Made by a program: the position numbers and the translations under genes
Notes under the pieces: generated by a model
Told to the model about the DNA's origin: nothing
What the model saw: the letters and a program-made list of their open reading frames with translations, nothing else
Databases searched by the model: none
In this document: positions 26,107 to 35,158 of the stretch, one piece after another
Layout of the letters: each line of letters opens with the position of its first letter
How positions within the stretch are numbered: the stretch's first letter is position 1
Source: Yanghanlia sp047501535
Lineage (GTDB): Bacteria > Pseudomonadota > Gammaproteobacteria > Burkholderiales > Burkholderiaceae_B
Assembly (NCBI RefSeq): GCF_047501535.1
Contig: NZ_JAZDRJ010000006.1
Location: 143,690 to 207,689 of the forward strand
DNA length: 64,000 nt
Direction of reading: 5' to 3'

Positions 26107-27591
26107 ATGCAATTTAACCAGCTAGGCAGTCACCGTTTTGCGCGGATGATGGCCGGGGTGACAACAGCGGCTGTGCTGGCCTTCGCCCCCATCGGCGGGG
26201 CGGCACTCGCGCAGTCGGGCACCTCGCTTGAGCGCAGCATGCCCGATTTCACCCAGGTGGTGGAACAAACCGAAGCGTCGGTGGTGAATATCCGTACCAC
26301 TGAAACCGTGCGCGTGCGTAACCGCATGGGCCCCAGCGGCAATGACCCTTACGAAATGTTCCGGTGGTTCTTCGGCCCTGATTTCATGCCCAATCTGCCG
26401 GGTCATCCGCGCAGCGAGCGTGATAGCCAGCCCGCTGAGCAGGAACGCACTGTGCCGCGTGGTGTGGGTTCAGGCTTCATCATTAGTGCAGACGGCTTTA
26501 TTCTTACCAATAACCACGTTATTTCAGGGTCCAGCGATATTTTCGTCACCCTGACCGATGGCAAAGAGCACCGCGCCAAAGTGGTCGGAACCGATGCCCG
26601 CACTGATCTGGCCTTGCTCAAAATCGACGCCAAGGGGCTGAAGCCCCTGCCCATTGGTGAGTCCAGTTCACTGCGCAAAGGGCAGTGGGTGTTGGCTATC
26701 GGCTCTCCTTTTGGCCTGGAGTCCACAGTGACTGCGGGTATTGTCAGCGCGCTGAATCGTGAAACCGGCGACTATTTGCCCTTTATTCAGACCGATGTGG
26801 CAGTCAACCCCGGTAACTCCGGCGGCCCGCTGATCGATCTTTCCGGCCGTGTGGTTGGCGTGAATTCCCAGATCGTATCCCGCAGCGGTGGCTTCATGGG
26901 TATTTCACTGGCCATCCCCATTGACGAAGCCATGCGTGTGGTCGAGCAGCTGAAGGATCACGGCAAGGTGACGCGTGGTCGCATTGGTGTACAGATCGGC
27001 ACGGTTTCCGAAGAGGTTGCCAAAGCGATCGGGCTGCCCAAGGCCATGGGCGCCATGGTGAGCAATGTCGAGCGGGGCGGCCCGGCCGATAAGGCGGGTG
27101 TGCGTTCCGGCGACGTCATCACGCGTTTCGATGGCCGCGACATTAACCACATGTCCGACCTTCCACGCTTGGTGGGCGATACCAAGCCGGGTACGCGTGC
27201 TTCCATGGAGTTATGGCGCAAAGGTAAAACGGTTACGGTTAAAGTGATGGTGGGTGAAATGCCCAGCACCGATGAAGACCAAGCCCGCCCCAGCGACAAG
27301 CAGGAAGCTGTTCCCGCCGACGCCCTGGGCCTGACGGTGGGTGAGGTATCGGCTGCGGCGCGCGCTCAGTATCAGTTTGAAGGCGGTGTGGAAGTAACCG
27401 AGGTGGAAGGCCCGGCTGCGGAAGCAGGCTTGTCCCGAGGCGATATCGTGCTCACCATTAACGACACCGATATCTCCAGCCCGGCGCAATACGCGTCTGT
27501 CGTAAGCAAGCTGGATAAATCCCGCCCGGCTGCCGTGCTGGTCATGCGGGGCGATCAGTCCCAGTGGGTTACCATAACTCCACGTAAATAA
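26107..27591 (+). CDS. mucD: Periplasmic serine protease MucD (DegP/HtrA family)
   Basis: Degrades misfolded envelope proteins. 494 residues: signal peptide (cleavage near ALAQ), trypsin-like domain with the triad His in ILTNNHVI, Asp in ARTDLALLK and Ser in NPGNSGGPL, then two PDZ domains (about 285-375 and 400-490). Fourth gene of the rpoE module, 54 bases after rseB, followed by a strong terminator. Confidence 0.95.
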   Translation: MQFNQLGSHRFARMMAGVTTAAVLAFAPIGGAALAQSGTSLERSMPDFTQVVEQTEASVVNIRTTETVRVRNRMGPSGNDPYEMFRWFFGPDFMPNLPGHPRSERDSQPAEQERTVPRGVGSGFIISADGFILTNNHVISGSSDIFVTLTDGKEHRAKVVGTDARTDLALLKIDAKGLKPLPIGESSSLRKGQWVLAIGSPFGLESTVTAGIVSALNRETGDYLPFIQTDVAVNPGNSGGPLIDLSGRVVGVNSQIVSRSGGFMGISLAIPIDEAMRVVEQLKDHGKVTRGRIGVQIGTVSEEVAKAIGLPKAMGAMVSNVERGGPADKAGVRSGDVITRFDGRDINHMSDLPRLVGDTKPGTRASMELWRKGKTVTVKVMVGEMPSTDEDQARPSDKQEAVPADALGLTVGEVSAAARAQYQFEGGVEVTEVEGPAAEAGLSRGDIVLTINDTDISSPAQYASVVSKLDKSRPAAVLVMRGDQSQWVTITPRK

Positions 27592-27628
27592 ACGGTTAAA
27601 ATGCTAAGCGGCTAAAATGCCGTGTTGC

Positions 27629-27663
27629 GAAGGGGGGCGCCCTGGGCGACCTCCCTTTTTTTT
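27629..27663 (+). terminator. Rho-independent terminator after mucD
   Basis: A GC-rich stem (AAGGG..CGCCC pairing with GGGCG..CCCTT, with a small internal loop) is followed by eight Ts at 27656-27663. It separates the rpoE module from lepA. Confidence 0.75.
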
Positions 27664-27738
27664 CGCAGAAAGCGCTTGTTCTGGCTTTCTGCTTCATCCG
27701 GTTCGCACGTGATGTGCGGGCCCCACGTTCCCGGGTAT

Positions 27739-29532
27739 ATGGATCACATCCGTAATTTTTCCATCATTGCTCATATCGACCATGGCAAGTCCACCCTGGC
27801 TGACCGCCTGATTCAACGCTGCGGCGGCTTGGAAGACCGTGAAATGTCTTCTCAGGTGCTGGATTCCATGGATATCGAAAAGGAACGCGGCATTACGATC
27901 AAGGCCCAGACTGCGTCGCTCAGCTACAAAGCGCGCGATGGCAAGATCTACGCGCTCAACCTTATCGATACGCCCGGCCACGTCGATTTCTCTTATGAAG
28001 TGAGCCGTTCGCTTTCCGCCTGTGAAGGCGCTTTGCTGGTTGTTGACGCCTCGCAGGGCGTGGAAGCCCAGACGGTTGCCAACTGTTATACCGCCATCGA
28101 CCTTGGCGTTGAAGTGATTCCCGTCCTTAACAAAATGGACTTGCCTTCCGCCGACCCCGATGCTGCCGCGCAGGAAATCGAGGATGTCATTGGCATCGAC
28201 GCCACTGACGCCATTCGTGCCAGCGCCAAAACCGGTGAGGGCATCGACGATATTCTCGAAAGTATCATCGCCAACGTGCCGGCTCCCGAAGGTGACCCTG
28301 AAGCGCCTTTGCAGGCGTTGATCATCGACTCCTGGTTCGATAACTATGTAGGCGTGGTGATGCTGGTGCGCATCGTCAACGGTGTGCTGCGTCCTAAGGA
28401 CAAAATCCAGCTCATGGCAACGGGTGCCACTCACTTGTGCGAACACATCGGCGTGTTTACGCCCAAATCGGTACCGCGCGAAGCCTTGTCGGCAGGCGAG
28501 GTCGGTTTCGTTATCGCCGGCATCAAAGAATTGGAAGACGCCAAGGTGGGCGACACCATCACACTGGCGGGGCGCAAGGCCGAAAAAGCACTGCCTGGCT
28601 TCAAAGAAGTGAAGCCGCAGGTGTTTGCCGGGGTGTATCCGGTAGAAAGCAGCGAATACGACCAACTGCGCGATGCGCTGGAAAAGCTCAAGCTTAACGA
28701 TGCTTCGCTCATGTTCGAGCCGGAAGTCTCGCAAGCACTGGGCTTTGGGTTCCGCTGCGGTTTCTTGGGGCTGCTGCACATGGAAATTGTGCAGGAGCGG
28801 CTTGAGCGCGAATTCGACATGGACATCATCACCACGGCGCCGTCTGTGGTCTATGAAGTCCTGACCAGCGATAACAGGACTCTGTACGTGGAAAGCCCGT
28901 CGCAGATGCCGGAAGTGGCGGCCACGGAAGAAATCCGCGAGCCCATTGTCAGGGTGTCGATGCTGATGCCGCAGGATTACGTCGGCCCGGTGATGTCGCT
29001 GTGTAATGCCAAGCGGGGCATACAGGTCAATATGACCTACCACGGTCGGCAGGTGCAGTTGGTTTTCGAGATGCCGCTGGCGGAAATCGTGCTCGATTTC
29101 TTTGACAGGCTGAAATCCGTGTCGCGGGGCTATGCCTCCATGGATTACGAGTTCCTCGAATACCGCACAGCGGATGTCGTGAAGGTCGACCTTCTTATCA
29201 ATGGCGATCGCGTCGATGCCTTGTCAATGATTGTGCACCGTTCCAACGCCCGCTACCGGGGCCGTGAAGTCGTATCGCGCATGCGCGGGCTGATACCGCG
29301 GCAGATGTTCGATATTGCCATCCAGGCGGCAATTGGAGCAGAAATCATCGCTCGCGAAAACGTCAAGGCCCTGCGCAAAAACGTATTGGCGAAATGCTAC
29401 GGTGGCGACATCAGCCGCAAAAAGAAATTGCTGGAAAAGCAAAAAGCCGGCAAGAAGCGCATGAAGCAGGTCGGCAACGTCGAGATCCCTCAGGAAGCAT
29501 TTCTTGCTATCTTGCAGGTTGAAGATAAATAA
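27739..29532 (+). CDS. lepA: Elongation factor 4 (LepA)
   Basis: Ribosome-associated translational GTPase. 597 residues from ATG 27739, the usual length. The G domain holds AHIDHGKSTLADRL, DTPGHVDF and NKMD; the C-terminal LepA-specific domain includes KKKLLEKQKAGKKRMKQVG. The open frame extends 39 codons upstream through the terminator region, which the family does not have. First gene of lepA-lepB-rnc-era-recO. Confidence 0.97.
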   Translation: MDHIRNFSIIAHIDHGKSTLADRLIQRCGGLEDREMSSQVLDSMDIEKERGITIKAQTASLSYKARDGKIYALNLIDTPGHVDFSYEVSRSLSACEGALLVVDASQGVEAQTVANCYTAIDLGVEVIPVLNKMDLPSADPDAAAQEIEDVIGIDATDAIRASAKTGEGIDDILESIIANVPAPEGDPEAPLQALIIDSWFDNYVGVVMLVRIVNGVLRPKDKIQLMATGATHLCEHIGVFTPKSVPREALSAGEVGFVIAGIKELEDAKVGDTITLAGRKAEKALPGFKEVKPQVFAGVYPVESSEYDQLRDALEKLKLNDASLMFEPEVSQALGFGFRCGFLGLLHMEIVQERLEREFDMDIITTAPSVVYEVLTSDNRTLYVESPSQMPEVAATEEIREPIVRVSMLMPQDYVGPVMSLCNAKRGIQVNMTYHGRQVQLVFEMPLAEIVLDFFDRLKSVSRGYASMDYEFLEYRTADVVKVDLLINGDRVDALSMIVHRSNARYRGREVVSRMRGLIPRQMFDIAIQAAIGAEIIARENVKALRKNVLAKCYGGDISRKKKLLEKQKAGKKRMKQVGNVEIPQEAFLAILQVEDK

Positions 29533-29553
29533 CGTCGCTGAGGTCATACCTGT

Positions 29554-30441
29554 ATGAGCTGGGATTTTGCCCTGATTCTCTTCATCTTGCTGGTCGTCAC
29601 CGGCATTGTCTGGTGCCTGGATATTGTCTGGCTTAAAGATCAGCGCCGCACTGCGGCGGTGGCGGCCATGGGGGCGATTGAGCCTTCCGTCGCAGGGTTG
29701 GACAAAGCAGAAGCCGCCAGGCTGCGTCAGGAGGCCTATGACAAGGCGAACCGCGCGCCCTGGTGGGTGGAATACTGCGCCAGCTTTTTTCCGGTCATCG
29801 TGGTGGTGTTTCTGCTGCGCTCGTTCCTGTTTGAGCCGTTTCGCATTCCATCCGGCTCTATGTTGCCGACTTTACAAAACGGCGACCTCATTCTTGTGAA
29901 CAAGTACGAGTACGGCATCAGGTTGCCCATCATCGACCGCAAGGTGGTGGAACTGGGTAATCCTGAGCGCGGCGATGTAGTGGTGTTCCGCTACCCGGTC
30001 GAACCCTCCATTGACTACATCAAGCGCGTGGTGGGCGTGCCGGGCGATGTGGTGGAATACCGCGACAAAACGCTTACCATCAACGGCCGGCAGGTTAAAG
30101 CTGAACGTTCGGGCGATTATTACGAGCCCGACCGCTCTTCGTATGTGGGGCGCTATACGGAAAATCTCGGCGGCACCAACCACGAAATTCTTCTGAACCG
30201 ACAACAGCGCCAAGCCTATATGCCTATCTCCAATTTTCCACATCGTGAGAATTGCGAGTATTCCAACGGTGCGGTGCGCTGTACGGTGCCAGATGGGCAT
30301 TACTTTATGATGGGCGATAACCGCGACAACAGCCTGGACAGCCGTTATTGGGGCTTTGTGCCTGACGACCATATCGTTGGCCGCGCCTTTCTGATCTGGA
30401 TGAACTTCAGCGAGCCGAGCCGCGTCGGCAGGGTGCACTGA
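29554..30441 (+). CDS. lepB: Signal peptidase I
   Basis: Inner-membrane protease that removes signal peptides. 295 residues with two N-terminal membrane spans (about 4-24 and 73-90). The catalytic Ser is in IPSGSMLPTL and the Lys in YIKRVVGVPGD; box E GDNRDNSLDSR is present. Its TGA overlaps the rnc ATG (TGATG), linking the two genes. Confidence 0.97.
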   Translation: MSWDFALILFILLVVTGIVWCLDIVWLKDQRRTAAVAAMGAIEPSVAGLDKAEAARLRQEAYDKANRAPWWVEYCASFFPVIVVVFLLRSFLFEPFRIPSGSMLPTLQNGDLILVNKYEYGIRLPIIDRKVVELGNPERGDVVVFRYPVEPSIDYIKRVVGVPGDVVEYRDKTLTINGRQVKAERSGDYYEPDRSSYVGRYTENLGGTNHEILLNRQQRQAYMPISNFPHRENCEYSNGAVRCTVPDGHYFMMGDNRDNSLDSRYWGFVPDDHIVGRAFLIWMNFSEPSRVGRVH

Positions 30442-31199
30442 TGGCAGCGCAGCTCTCCCGACTAGAAGCGGTGCTGGGGTATCGCTTCACTAACCGGAAT
30501 CTGTTGGTCCAGGCCTTGACCCACCGCAGCCATGGAGCCGCCCATAATGAGCGGCTGGAATTCCTTGGCGATTCGGTATTGAATTTCGTCGTCGCCTCTT
30601 TGTTATACGATCTTTTTCCAAGCACCGATGAAGGCGACCTCTCCCGTATGCGGGCCAGCTTGGTGCGACAGGCGACACTTGCCGATATCGCCACCCACCT
30701 TTTGCTGTCCGACTATCTCAAGCTGGGTGAGGGTGAGTTGAAGAGCGGCGGGTTTCGGCGGCCTTCCATCCTGTCAGACGCTTTGGAGGCGGTCTTTGGG
30801 GCAGTCTACATGGATGGGGGCTTTGAGGCGGCGCGCCGTGTAATTGCTGCACAGTACGAAACCCTGTTGGCGAATGTTGACCCTGTCAATCAAGGCAAGG
30901 ATGCCAAGACCTTGTTGCAAGAGCGCCTGCAAGCCATGCGTTTCGATCTCCCGATTTATACGGTGATTGCCACGCATGGCGCTGCGCACAACCAGCTGTT
31001 TGAAGTGGCATGTGATGTGCCACGCCTTGATCTGCGTGTGCAGGCGTCCGGTTCCAGTCGCCGGGCAGCGGAACAGGCCGCCGCACAGCTTGCCCTAGAG
31101 CAACTCGCTACCAACGAAAACCTGAAAGGCGAGCCGCGTCGCCGTAAACGCCGCGCCCAGCTAAGTCTGCCCGTGGCTTTGTCCCAGGAACATAAATGA
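30441..31199 (+). CDS. rnc: Ribonuclease III
   Basis: Double-strand-specific RNase for rRNA processing and mRNA decay. 252 residues: RNase III domain with ERLEFLGDSVLNF and DALEAVFGAVYMDGG, linker, then a double-stranded-RNA-binding domain. The C-terminal basic tail (RRRKRRAQLSL) extends somewhat beyond the usual end. It overlaps era by four bases. Confidence 0.97.
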   Translation: MAAQLSRLEAVLGYRFTNRNLLVQALTHRSHGAAHNERLEFLGDSVLNFVVASLLYDLFPSTDEGDLSRMRASLVRQATLADIATHLLLSDYLKLGEGELKSGGFRRPSILSDALEAVFGAVYMDGGFEAARRVIAAQYETLLANVDPVNQGKDAKTLLQERLQAMRFDLPIYTVIATHGAAHNQLFEVACDVPRLDLRVQASGSSRRAAEQAAAQLALEQLATNENLKGEPRRRKRRAQLSLPVALSQEHK

Positions 31200-32083
31200 C
31201 TACACCTTTTCGCTGCGGGTTTGTGGCCATCGTAGGGCGGCCCAATGTGGGGAAGTCCACCTTGGCCAACGCCCTGATCGGCGCCAAACTGTCTATCGTT
31301 TCGCGCAAGGCGCAAACCACCCGTCATCGCATTAACGGCGTGCTCACCCGTGAAAACGAACAGTTCGTTTTCGTGGACACGCCCGGTTTTCAGACTAAGC
31401 ATGGCGGCGCTATGAACCGCATGATGAACCGGGTCGTCACTCAGGCGTTGTCTGAAGTTGATGTTGTGGTCCATGTGGTCGAGGCCGGTAAATGGTCGGC
31501 TGCCGATGCACAGCTTCTGTCCATGCTGCCCAAGGATGGTAAAACCATTCTGGTGTTGAGCAAGGTCGATCGCCTTAAGAGCAAGAACGACCTTTTCCCT
31601 TTTGCCGAAAAACTGCTTAAGGAATTTCCTTACGCCGCAGTTGTGCCGGTTAGTGCAGTCAAAGATATCCAACTGGATCAGCTATTGGCTGAGATCGCTG
31701 CCCGGCTGCCTGAGGGCGAGCCCATGTTCGAGGCCGACGCCCTGACAGACCGCCCCATGCGTTTCATCGTTGCCGAGCTCATCCGCGAGAAAATCTTCCG
31801 TTTGGTGGGCGACGAGCTGCCTTATGGTTGCACGGTCGTGATAGAGCAGTGGGAGGAAAACGACTCGGGTGCGCGCATTGCCGCCTGCGTGGTGGTCGAG
31901 CGCGAAAGCCACAGGCCGATTCTTCTAGGCGCGGGTGGCAATCATATGAAACGCATCGCCACCGAAGCTCGCCAGGACATCGTTAAACTGCTTGATAAGC
32001 CGGTGTTCCTGGACGTTTACATCAAGGTGCGCAAGGGCTGGTCTGAGCGCGACAGCGCATTGCGCGACTTGGGGTATGAGTAG
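31196..32083 (+). CDS. era: GTPase Era
   Basis: GTPase needed for 30S subunit maturation. 295 residues. G1 GRPNVGKSTLANAL, G3 DTPGF and G4 SKVD are present; the KH domain at the C-terminus includes the ILLGAGGNHMKRIATEAR segment. ATGA overlap with rnc; recO begins inside its last eight bases. Confidence 0.97.
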   Translation: MTTPFRCGFVAIVGRPNVGKSTLANALIGAKLSIVSRKAQTTRHRINGVLTRENEQFVFVDTPGFQTKHGGAMNRMMNRVVTQALSEVDVVVHVVEAGKWSAADAQLLSMLPKDGKTILVLSKVDRLKSKNDLFPFAEKLLKEFPYAAVVPVSAVKDIQLDQLLAEIAARLPEGEPMFEADALTDRPMRFIVAELIREKIFRLVGDELPYGCTVVIEQWEENDSGARIAACVVVERESHRPILLGAGGNHMKRIATEARQDIVKLLDKPVFLDVYIKVRKGWSERDSALRDLGYE

Positions 32084-32663
32084 CCGCGCGCAGCGTGTGC
32101 GCGATGTCAAAGCCTATATGCTGCATGCATCGGCCTGGCGCGAAACCTCTCTGATTGTGCAGATCTTCAGCCGCGAACACGGCAATGTGGCGATGGTGGC
32201 CAAAGGCGCTAAGCGGCCTTATTCAGCGTTACGCCCCGTGCTGGCGGCTTTCCAGCCGCTGATTGTTTCCTGGACGGGGACCGGCGAAGTCAAGACTCTG
32301 ACTCGTGCTGATCTGACCGGTATCCGCCCCCTGGCGGGCCGTTCGTTGATGTCCGCCTGGTACATGAACGAACTGCTGCTTCGACTGCTGCCGCGCGAAG
32401 ACCCGCATCCCGTGCTTTACGATGCCTATGACGCTGCCTTGCAGGCGTTAGAGCAGGGCGCCCAGGCGGCCAGCGCCTTACGAAGCTTTGAATGGACATT
32501 GCTCGAGGAAACGGGTTATGGCTTCGAGGGCGAGCCCCCGCAGTTCGATGACCCCATAGAAGAAAAACGCATGCGAGCCGTGCTGAGAGAGCGGTTGGAC
32601 GAATTGCTTGGGCGGCCTTTGCGTACACGCCAGGTCATGCTGGATTTACGGCGTTACTCATGA
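32076..32663 (+). CDS. recO: DNA repair protein RecO, shorter than usual
   Basis: Loads RecA onto SSB-covered DNA together with RecR. The OB-fold half is normal (YMLHASAWRETSLIVQIFS, VAKGAKRPYSALRPVL, GEVKTLTRAD), and the central helices match (MNELLLRLLPREDPHP). After LLEETGYG, however, only about 50 residues remain, ending with RPLRTRQVMLDLRRYS, which resembles the normal C-terminal end. The protein is about 195 residues against about 240 in E. coli, so the middle of the C-terminal domain seems to be missing. ATG 32076 overlaps era; the stop overlaps the next gene by four bases. Confidence 0.88.
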   Translation: MSSRAQRVRDVKAYMLHASAWRETSLIVQIFSREHGNVAMVAKGAKRPYSALRPVLAAFQPLIVSWTGTGEVKTLTRADLTGIRPLAGRSLMSAWYMNELLLRLLPREDPHPVLYDAYDAALQALEQGAQAASALRSFEWTLLEETGYGFEGEPPQFDDPIEEKRMRAVLRERLDELLGRPLRTRQVMLDLRRYS

Positions 32664-33370
32664 GCACGATGCTTCACGCACAGGTGGATCTGGCCTTCAT
32701 TTTTGGTGACCAAGCACAGAGCGACGCCGTTAGCGACAGGTTCAGCGGTACCGCGCCCCTCCCAATGCAGGCTGCAGGCGCGGCGGTTCAGTCTTTGCCA
32801 GATATTCTGGTGCTTGATACCTGTGTGTTGCTTTCCAATGTATTGCGCCGAATCTTGCTGAGGCTGGCCGCGCAGGGCTGCTTTATTCCAGTTTGGAGTA
32901 CTCGCATCGGCGAAGAATGGTGCCGCAATGCAGCCCGTATATGGGGTGTGCCAGCTGAAGATGTTGCCGCCCAATGGGCAGCCTTGCAGCAGGCGTTCCC
33001 GCACGCGGACCAAGGCGATGTGAGCACTTATGAAAATGGCCTGCACCGTAGCGACCCAAAAGATTGGCATGTCATTGCGGCAGGGCGCAGTGCCAAAGCG
33101 CGGCATCCGGGTCTGAGGGCCGGCATCGCCACGCGTAACACTAAGGATTTCAACCGTACTGAATTGCGTGGCTATGGTCTGGCACTATTCGAGCCCGACG
33201 ATTTGCTGGTGCGCATGCGGGCTGCCTTTCCTGAAAAAATGCAGGCGCTCGTGCCGGAAATTCCGCTTTACGCGGCTGCTCCCGGGCTCGAGCCTGCCGA
33301 TGGTCTTGAAACCATACTCAAGCGTGAGCGCTTGTTCCGCCTGAATCGACTCTGTAGGAGTGCGTGTTGA
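32660..33370 (+). CDS. PIN-domain-like protein of unknown function
   Basis: 236 residues. After about 48 unrelated residues comes a PIN-type core: ILVLDTCVLLSNVLRR (first acidic residue), TRIGEEWCRNAARIW (Glu), SDPKDWHVIAAG, then IATRNTKDFNRTEL (third acidic cluster). PIN domains are usually Mg-dependent RNases, often VapC-type toxins. There is no antitoxin-like gene beside it; the neighbours are recO and a transporter, both overlapping, so a housekeeping role is as likely as a toxin role. A nuclease function is inference from the fold signature only. Confidence 0.8.
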   Translation: MSTMLHAQVDLAFIFGDQAQSDAVSDRFSGTAPLPMQAAGAAVQSLPDILVLDTCVLLSNVLRRILLRLAAQGCFIPVWSTRIGEEWCRNAARIWGVPAEDVAAQWAALQQAFPHADQGDVSTYENGLHRSDPKDWHVIAAGRSAKARHPGLRAGIATRNTKDFNRTELRGYGLALFEPDDLLVRMRAAFPEKMQALVPEIPLYAAAPGLEPADGLETILKRERLFRLNRLCRSAC

Positions 33371-34260
33371 AACAAGGGGTTTTCCTCTCGGTATTTTCCT
33401 CTTTTTTGTTTGCTGCTCTGTACTTCTATGCCACGTTGTTGCACCCCCTTACGGGGCTGAGCATCTTTGCATGGCGTGTCGTCTTGGCAGTGCCTGTGCT
33501 GGCCTTGTTACTTTCACGCGCCCGTAGCTGGAAGACCGTACATGAAATCCACCAGCGTCTGCGTAAGGAGTGGAAGCTTTGGGTCTTGATGCTTGTCAGC
33601 GGAGCCTTGCTGGGGGTGCAGCTGTTTCTGTTTATGTGGGCGCCGCTGCACGGTTATGGGCTAGATGTCGCCATGGGCTATTTTTTATTGCCCTTGACTA
33701 TGGTGGTGGCGGGCAGGGTGTTTTACGGTGAGCGGCTCAGTCGCTTTCAGCGCGCTGCCGTTTTCATGGCGGTTATCGGTGTGAGTCACGAACTGCTGCG
33801 GGTAGGGGCGTTTTCATGGGCCACTGCAGTCGTGATGTTCGGCTACCCGCCATACTTCATGCTGCGCCGTTACCTGCGCATGAATGCGCTGGCAGGCCTG
33901 TGGTTCGACATGTTGCTGCTCACCCCTGTCGCCCTATGGCTGCTGTTTAAACAAGATGTCAGCGTCCTGGAACAGTTCCTGGGGCGGCCATCGCTATGGG
34001 CGCTGGTGCCCTTGCTGGGGGTTATCAGTTCAACGGCCTTGGTCTGTTACCTAGCCGCCAGCCGCCGCCTGCCCCTCAGCCTGTTCGGCATCCTGGGCTA
34101 TGTAGAGCCGGTATTGCTGTTCTGGGTCGCTTTCCTGTTGCTGGGCGAACCCGTCACCCTTGCCTCCCTGGGTACCTACATCCCCATCTGGCTGGCCGTT
34201 CTAATCATGGCCGTAGAAGGCGTAATTGCCTGGCGCAAAAAGGGGTCTGTCCCGGTTTAA
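33364..34260 (+). CDS. DMT-superfamily transporter (EamA/RarD type)
   Basis: 298 residues with about ten membrane spans, resembling the RarD branch of the EamA permeases (start KQGVFLSVFSSFLFAALYF, middle MGYFLLPLTMVVAGR, end GYVEPVLLFWVAFLLLGEP). The substrate is unknown. Start GTG 33364 overlaps the upstream gene; TTG 33367 is an alternative better spaced from TAGGAG. Its last codons and stop lie inside the left arm of a 17-bp inverted repeat (34244-34301), so the C-terminal GSVPV is encoded by that repeat. Confidence 0.87.
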   Translation: MLKQGVFLSVFSSFLFAALYFYATLLHPLTGLSIFAWRVVLAVPVLALLLSRARSWKTVHEIHQRLRKEWKLWVLMLVSGALLGVQLFLFMWAPLHGYGLDVAMGYFLLPLTMVVAGRVFYGERLSRFQRAAVFMAVIGVSHELLRVGAFSWATAVVMFGYPPYFMLRRYLRMNALAGLWFDMLLLTPVALWLLFKQDVSVLEQFLGRPSLWALVPLLGVISSTALVCYLAASRRLPLSLFGILGYVEPVLLFWVAFLLLGEPVTLASLGTYIPIWLAVLIMAVEGVIAWRKKGSVPV

Positions 34261-34301
34261 GGTTTGTGTAAGCTTACAGCTAGCTTAAACCGGGACAGAC
34301 C
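34244..34301 (-). terminator. 17-bp perfect inverted repeat, terminator for the minus-strand gene
   Basis: Arms GGTCTGTCCCGGTTTAA (34244-34260) and its exact complement (34285-34301) enclose 24 bases that contain a second palindrome, TGTAAGCTTACA (34267-34278). On the minus strand the stem is followed by CC and then five Ts (complement of 34237-34241), fitting an intrinsic terminator for the BI-1 gene. The unusually long perfect arms and the overlap with the transporter's stop also suit a dispersed intergenic repeat. Confidence 0.65.
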
Positions 34302-34311
34302 TCATTATTAT

Positions 34312-35019
34312 TTAATCGCGGTCGCCGCCGAAGATGCCTAGGAGCATCAGCAGGTTAGAGAAGATGTTGTAGAGGTCGAGGTAGACGGCCAGGGTGGCGG
34401 AGACGTAGTTGGTTTCGCCGCCGTTAATGATGCGTTGCAGGTCGACCAGCAGCAGGGCGGAGAAGATGCCGATGGCCATGACCGATACGGTCAGCATCAG
34501 GGCGGGCAGTTGCAAGAAGATGTTGGCCAGCGATGCGACGATGAGGATTACCACGCCGATGAACAGGAACTTCTGCATGCCTGAAAAATCGCGCTTGGTG
34601 GTGCTGGCGACTGATGCCATGGCGCCGAAGACTGCGGCGGTGCCACCGAAGGCCAGCATGATGAGTTGAGCACCGTTGCCCATTCCCAGCACAAAGCCCA
34701 ATAGGCGGGACAGCATCAGGCCCATGAAGAATGTAAAGGCCAGCAGCAGGGCGACGCCCAGCGAGCTGTTCTTGTTGCGCTCAATGGCAAACATCAGGCC
34801 GAAGGCGCCTGCGAGAAACAGGATGGCTGTCATGCCTGGGCTGGCGCCCATGATTTGGTTGAAGCCAGTGCTCAGGCCGACCATGGCGCCCAGCACGGTG
34901 GGAATCATGGACAGCGCCAGCAGCCAGTAGGTGTTGCGCAGCACTTTGTTGCGTGCTGCCGGGGAAATCGAGCCGCTGTAGCTCGCTTCGCGGCTTAGGG
35001 GTTGGCGGAAATCGTTCAT
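34312..35019 (-). CDS. Bax inhibitor-1/YccA family membrane protein
   Basis: 235 residues, seven membrane spans, BI-1 family (bacterial YccA/YbhL). Family members modulate FtsH or act as pH-gated calcium leak channels; the role here is unproved. Signatures are RNTYWLLALSMIPT, MFAIERNKNSSLG and the C-terminal VYLDLYNIFSNLLMLLGIFG. Monocistronic, with holC on the same strand 139 bases upstream of it. Confidence 0.92.
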   Translation of the reverse strand: MNDFRQPLSREASYSGSISPAARNKVLRNTYWLLALSMIPTVLGAMVGLSTGFNQIMGASPGMTAILFLAGAFGLMFAIERNKNSSLGVALLLAFTFFMGLMLSRLLGFVLGMGNGAQLIMLAFGGTAAVFGAMASVASTTKRDFSGMQKFLFIGVVILIVASLANIFLQLPALMLTVSVMAIGIFSALLLVDLQRIINGGETNYVSATLAVYLDLYNIFSNLLMLLGIFGGDRD

Positions 35020-35158
35020 GTGTTCAACCTTTGTTGGAATTTAAATGCACGTCGGCGCAAAAAGCACGTCAGCGCACCCTATATAGATAGATACGAGCTT
35101 AACTTACAGGAAGCTGAAATATCAAGCGCGCTTCAGGAAAAAACGATGGGGTTTGCAC

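Noticed and set aside
27622..27738. Longer lepA start
   Set aside because: The extra 39 codons cover the mucD terminator and T-run and are absent from LepA proteins.
27694..29043. 449-codon open frame antisense to lepA
   Set aside because: Mirror of the LepA sequence; no ribosome-binding site or domain.
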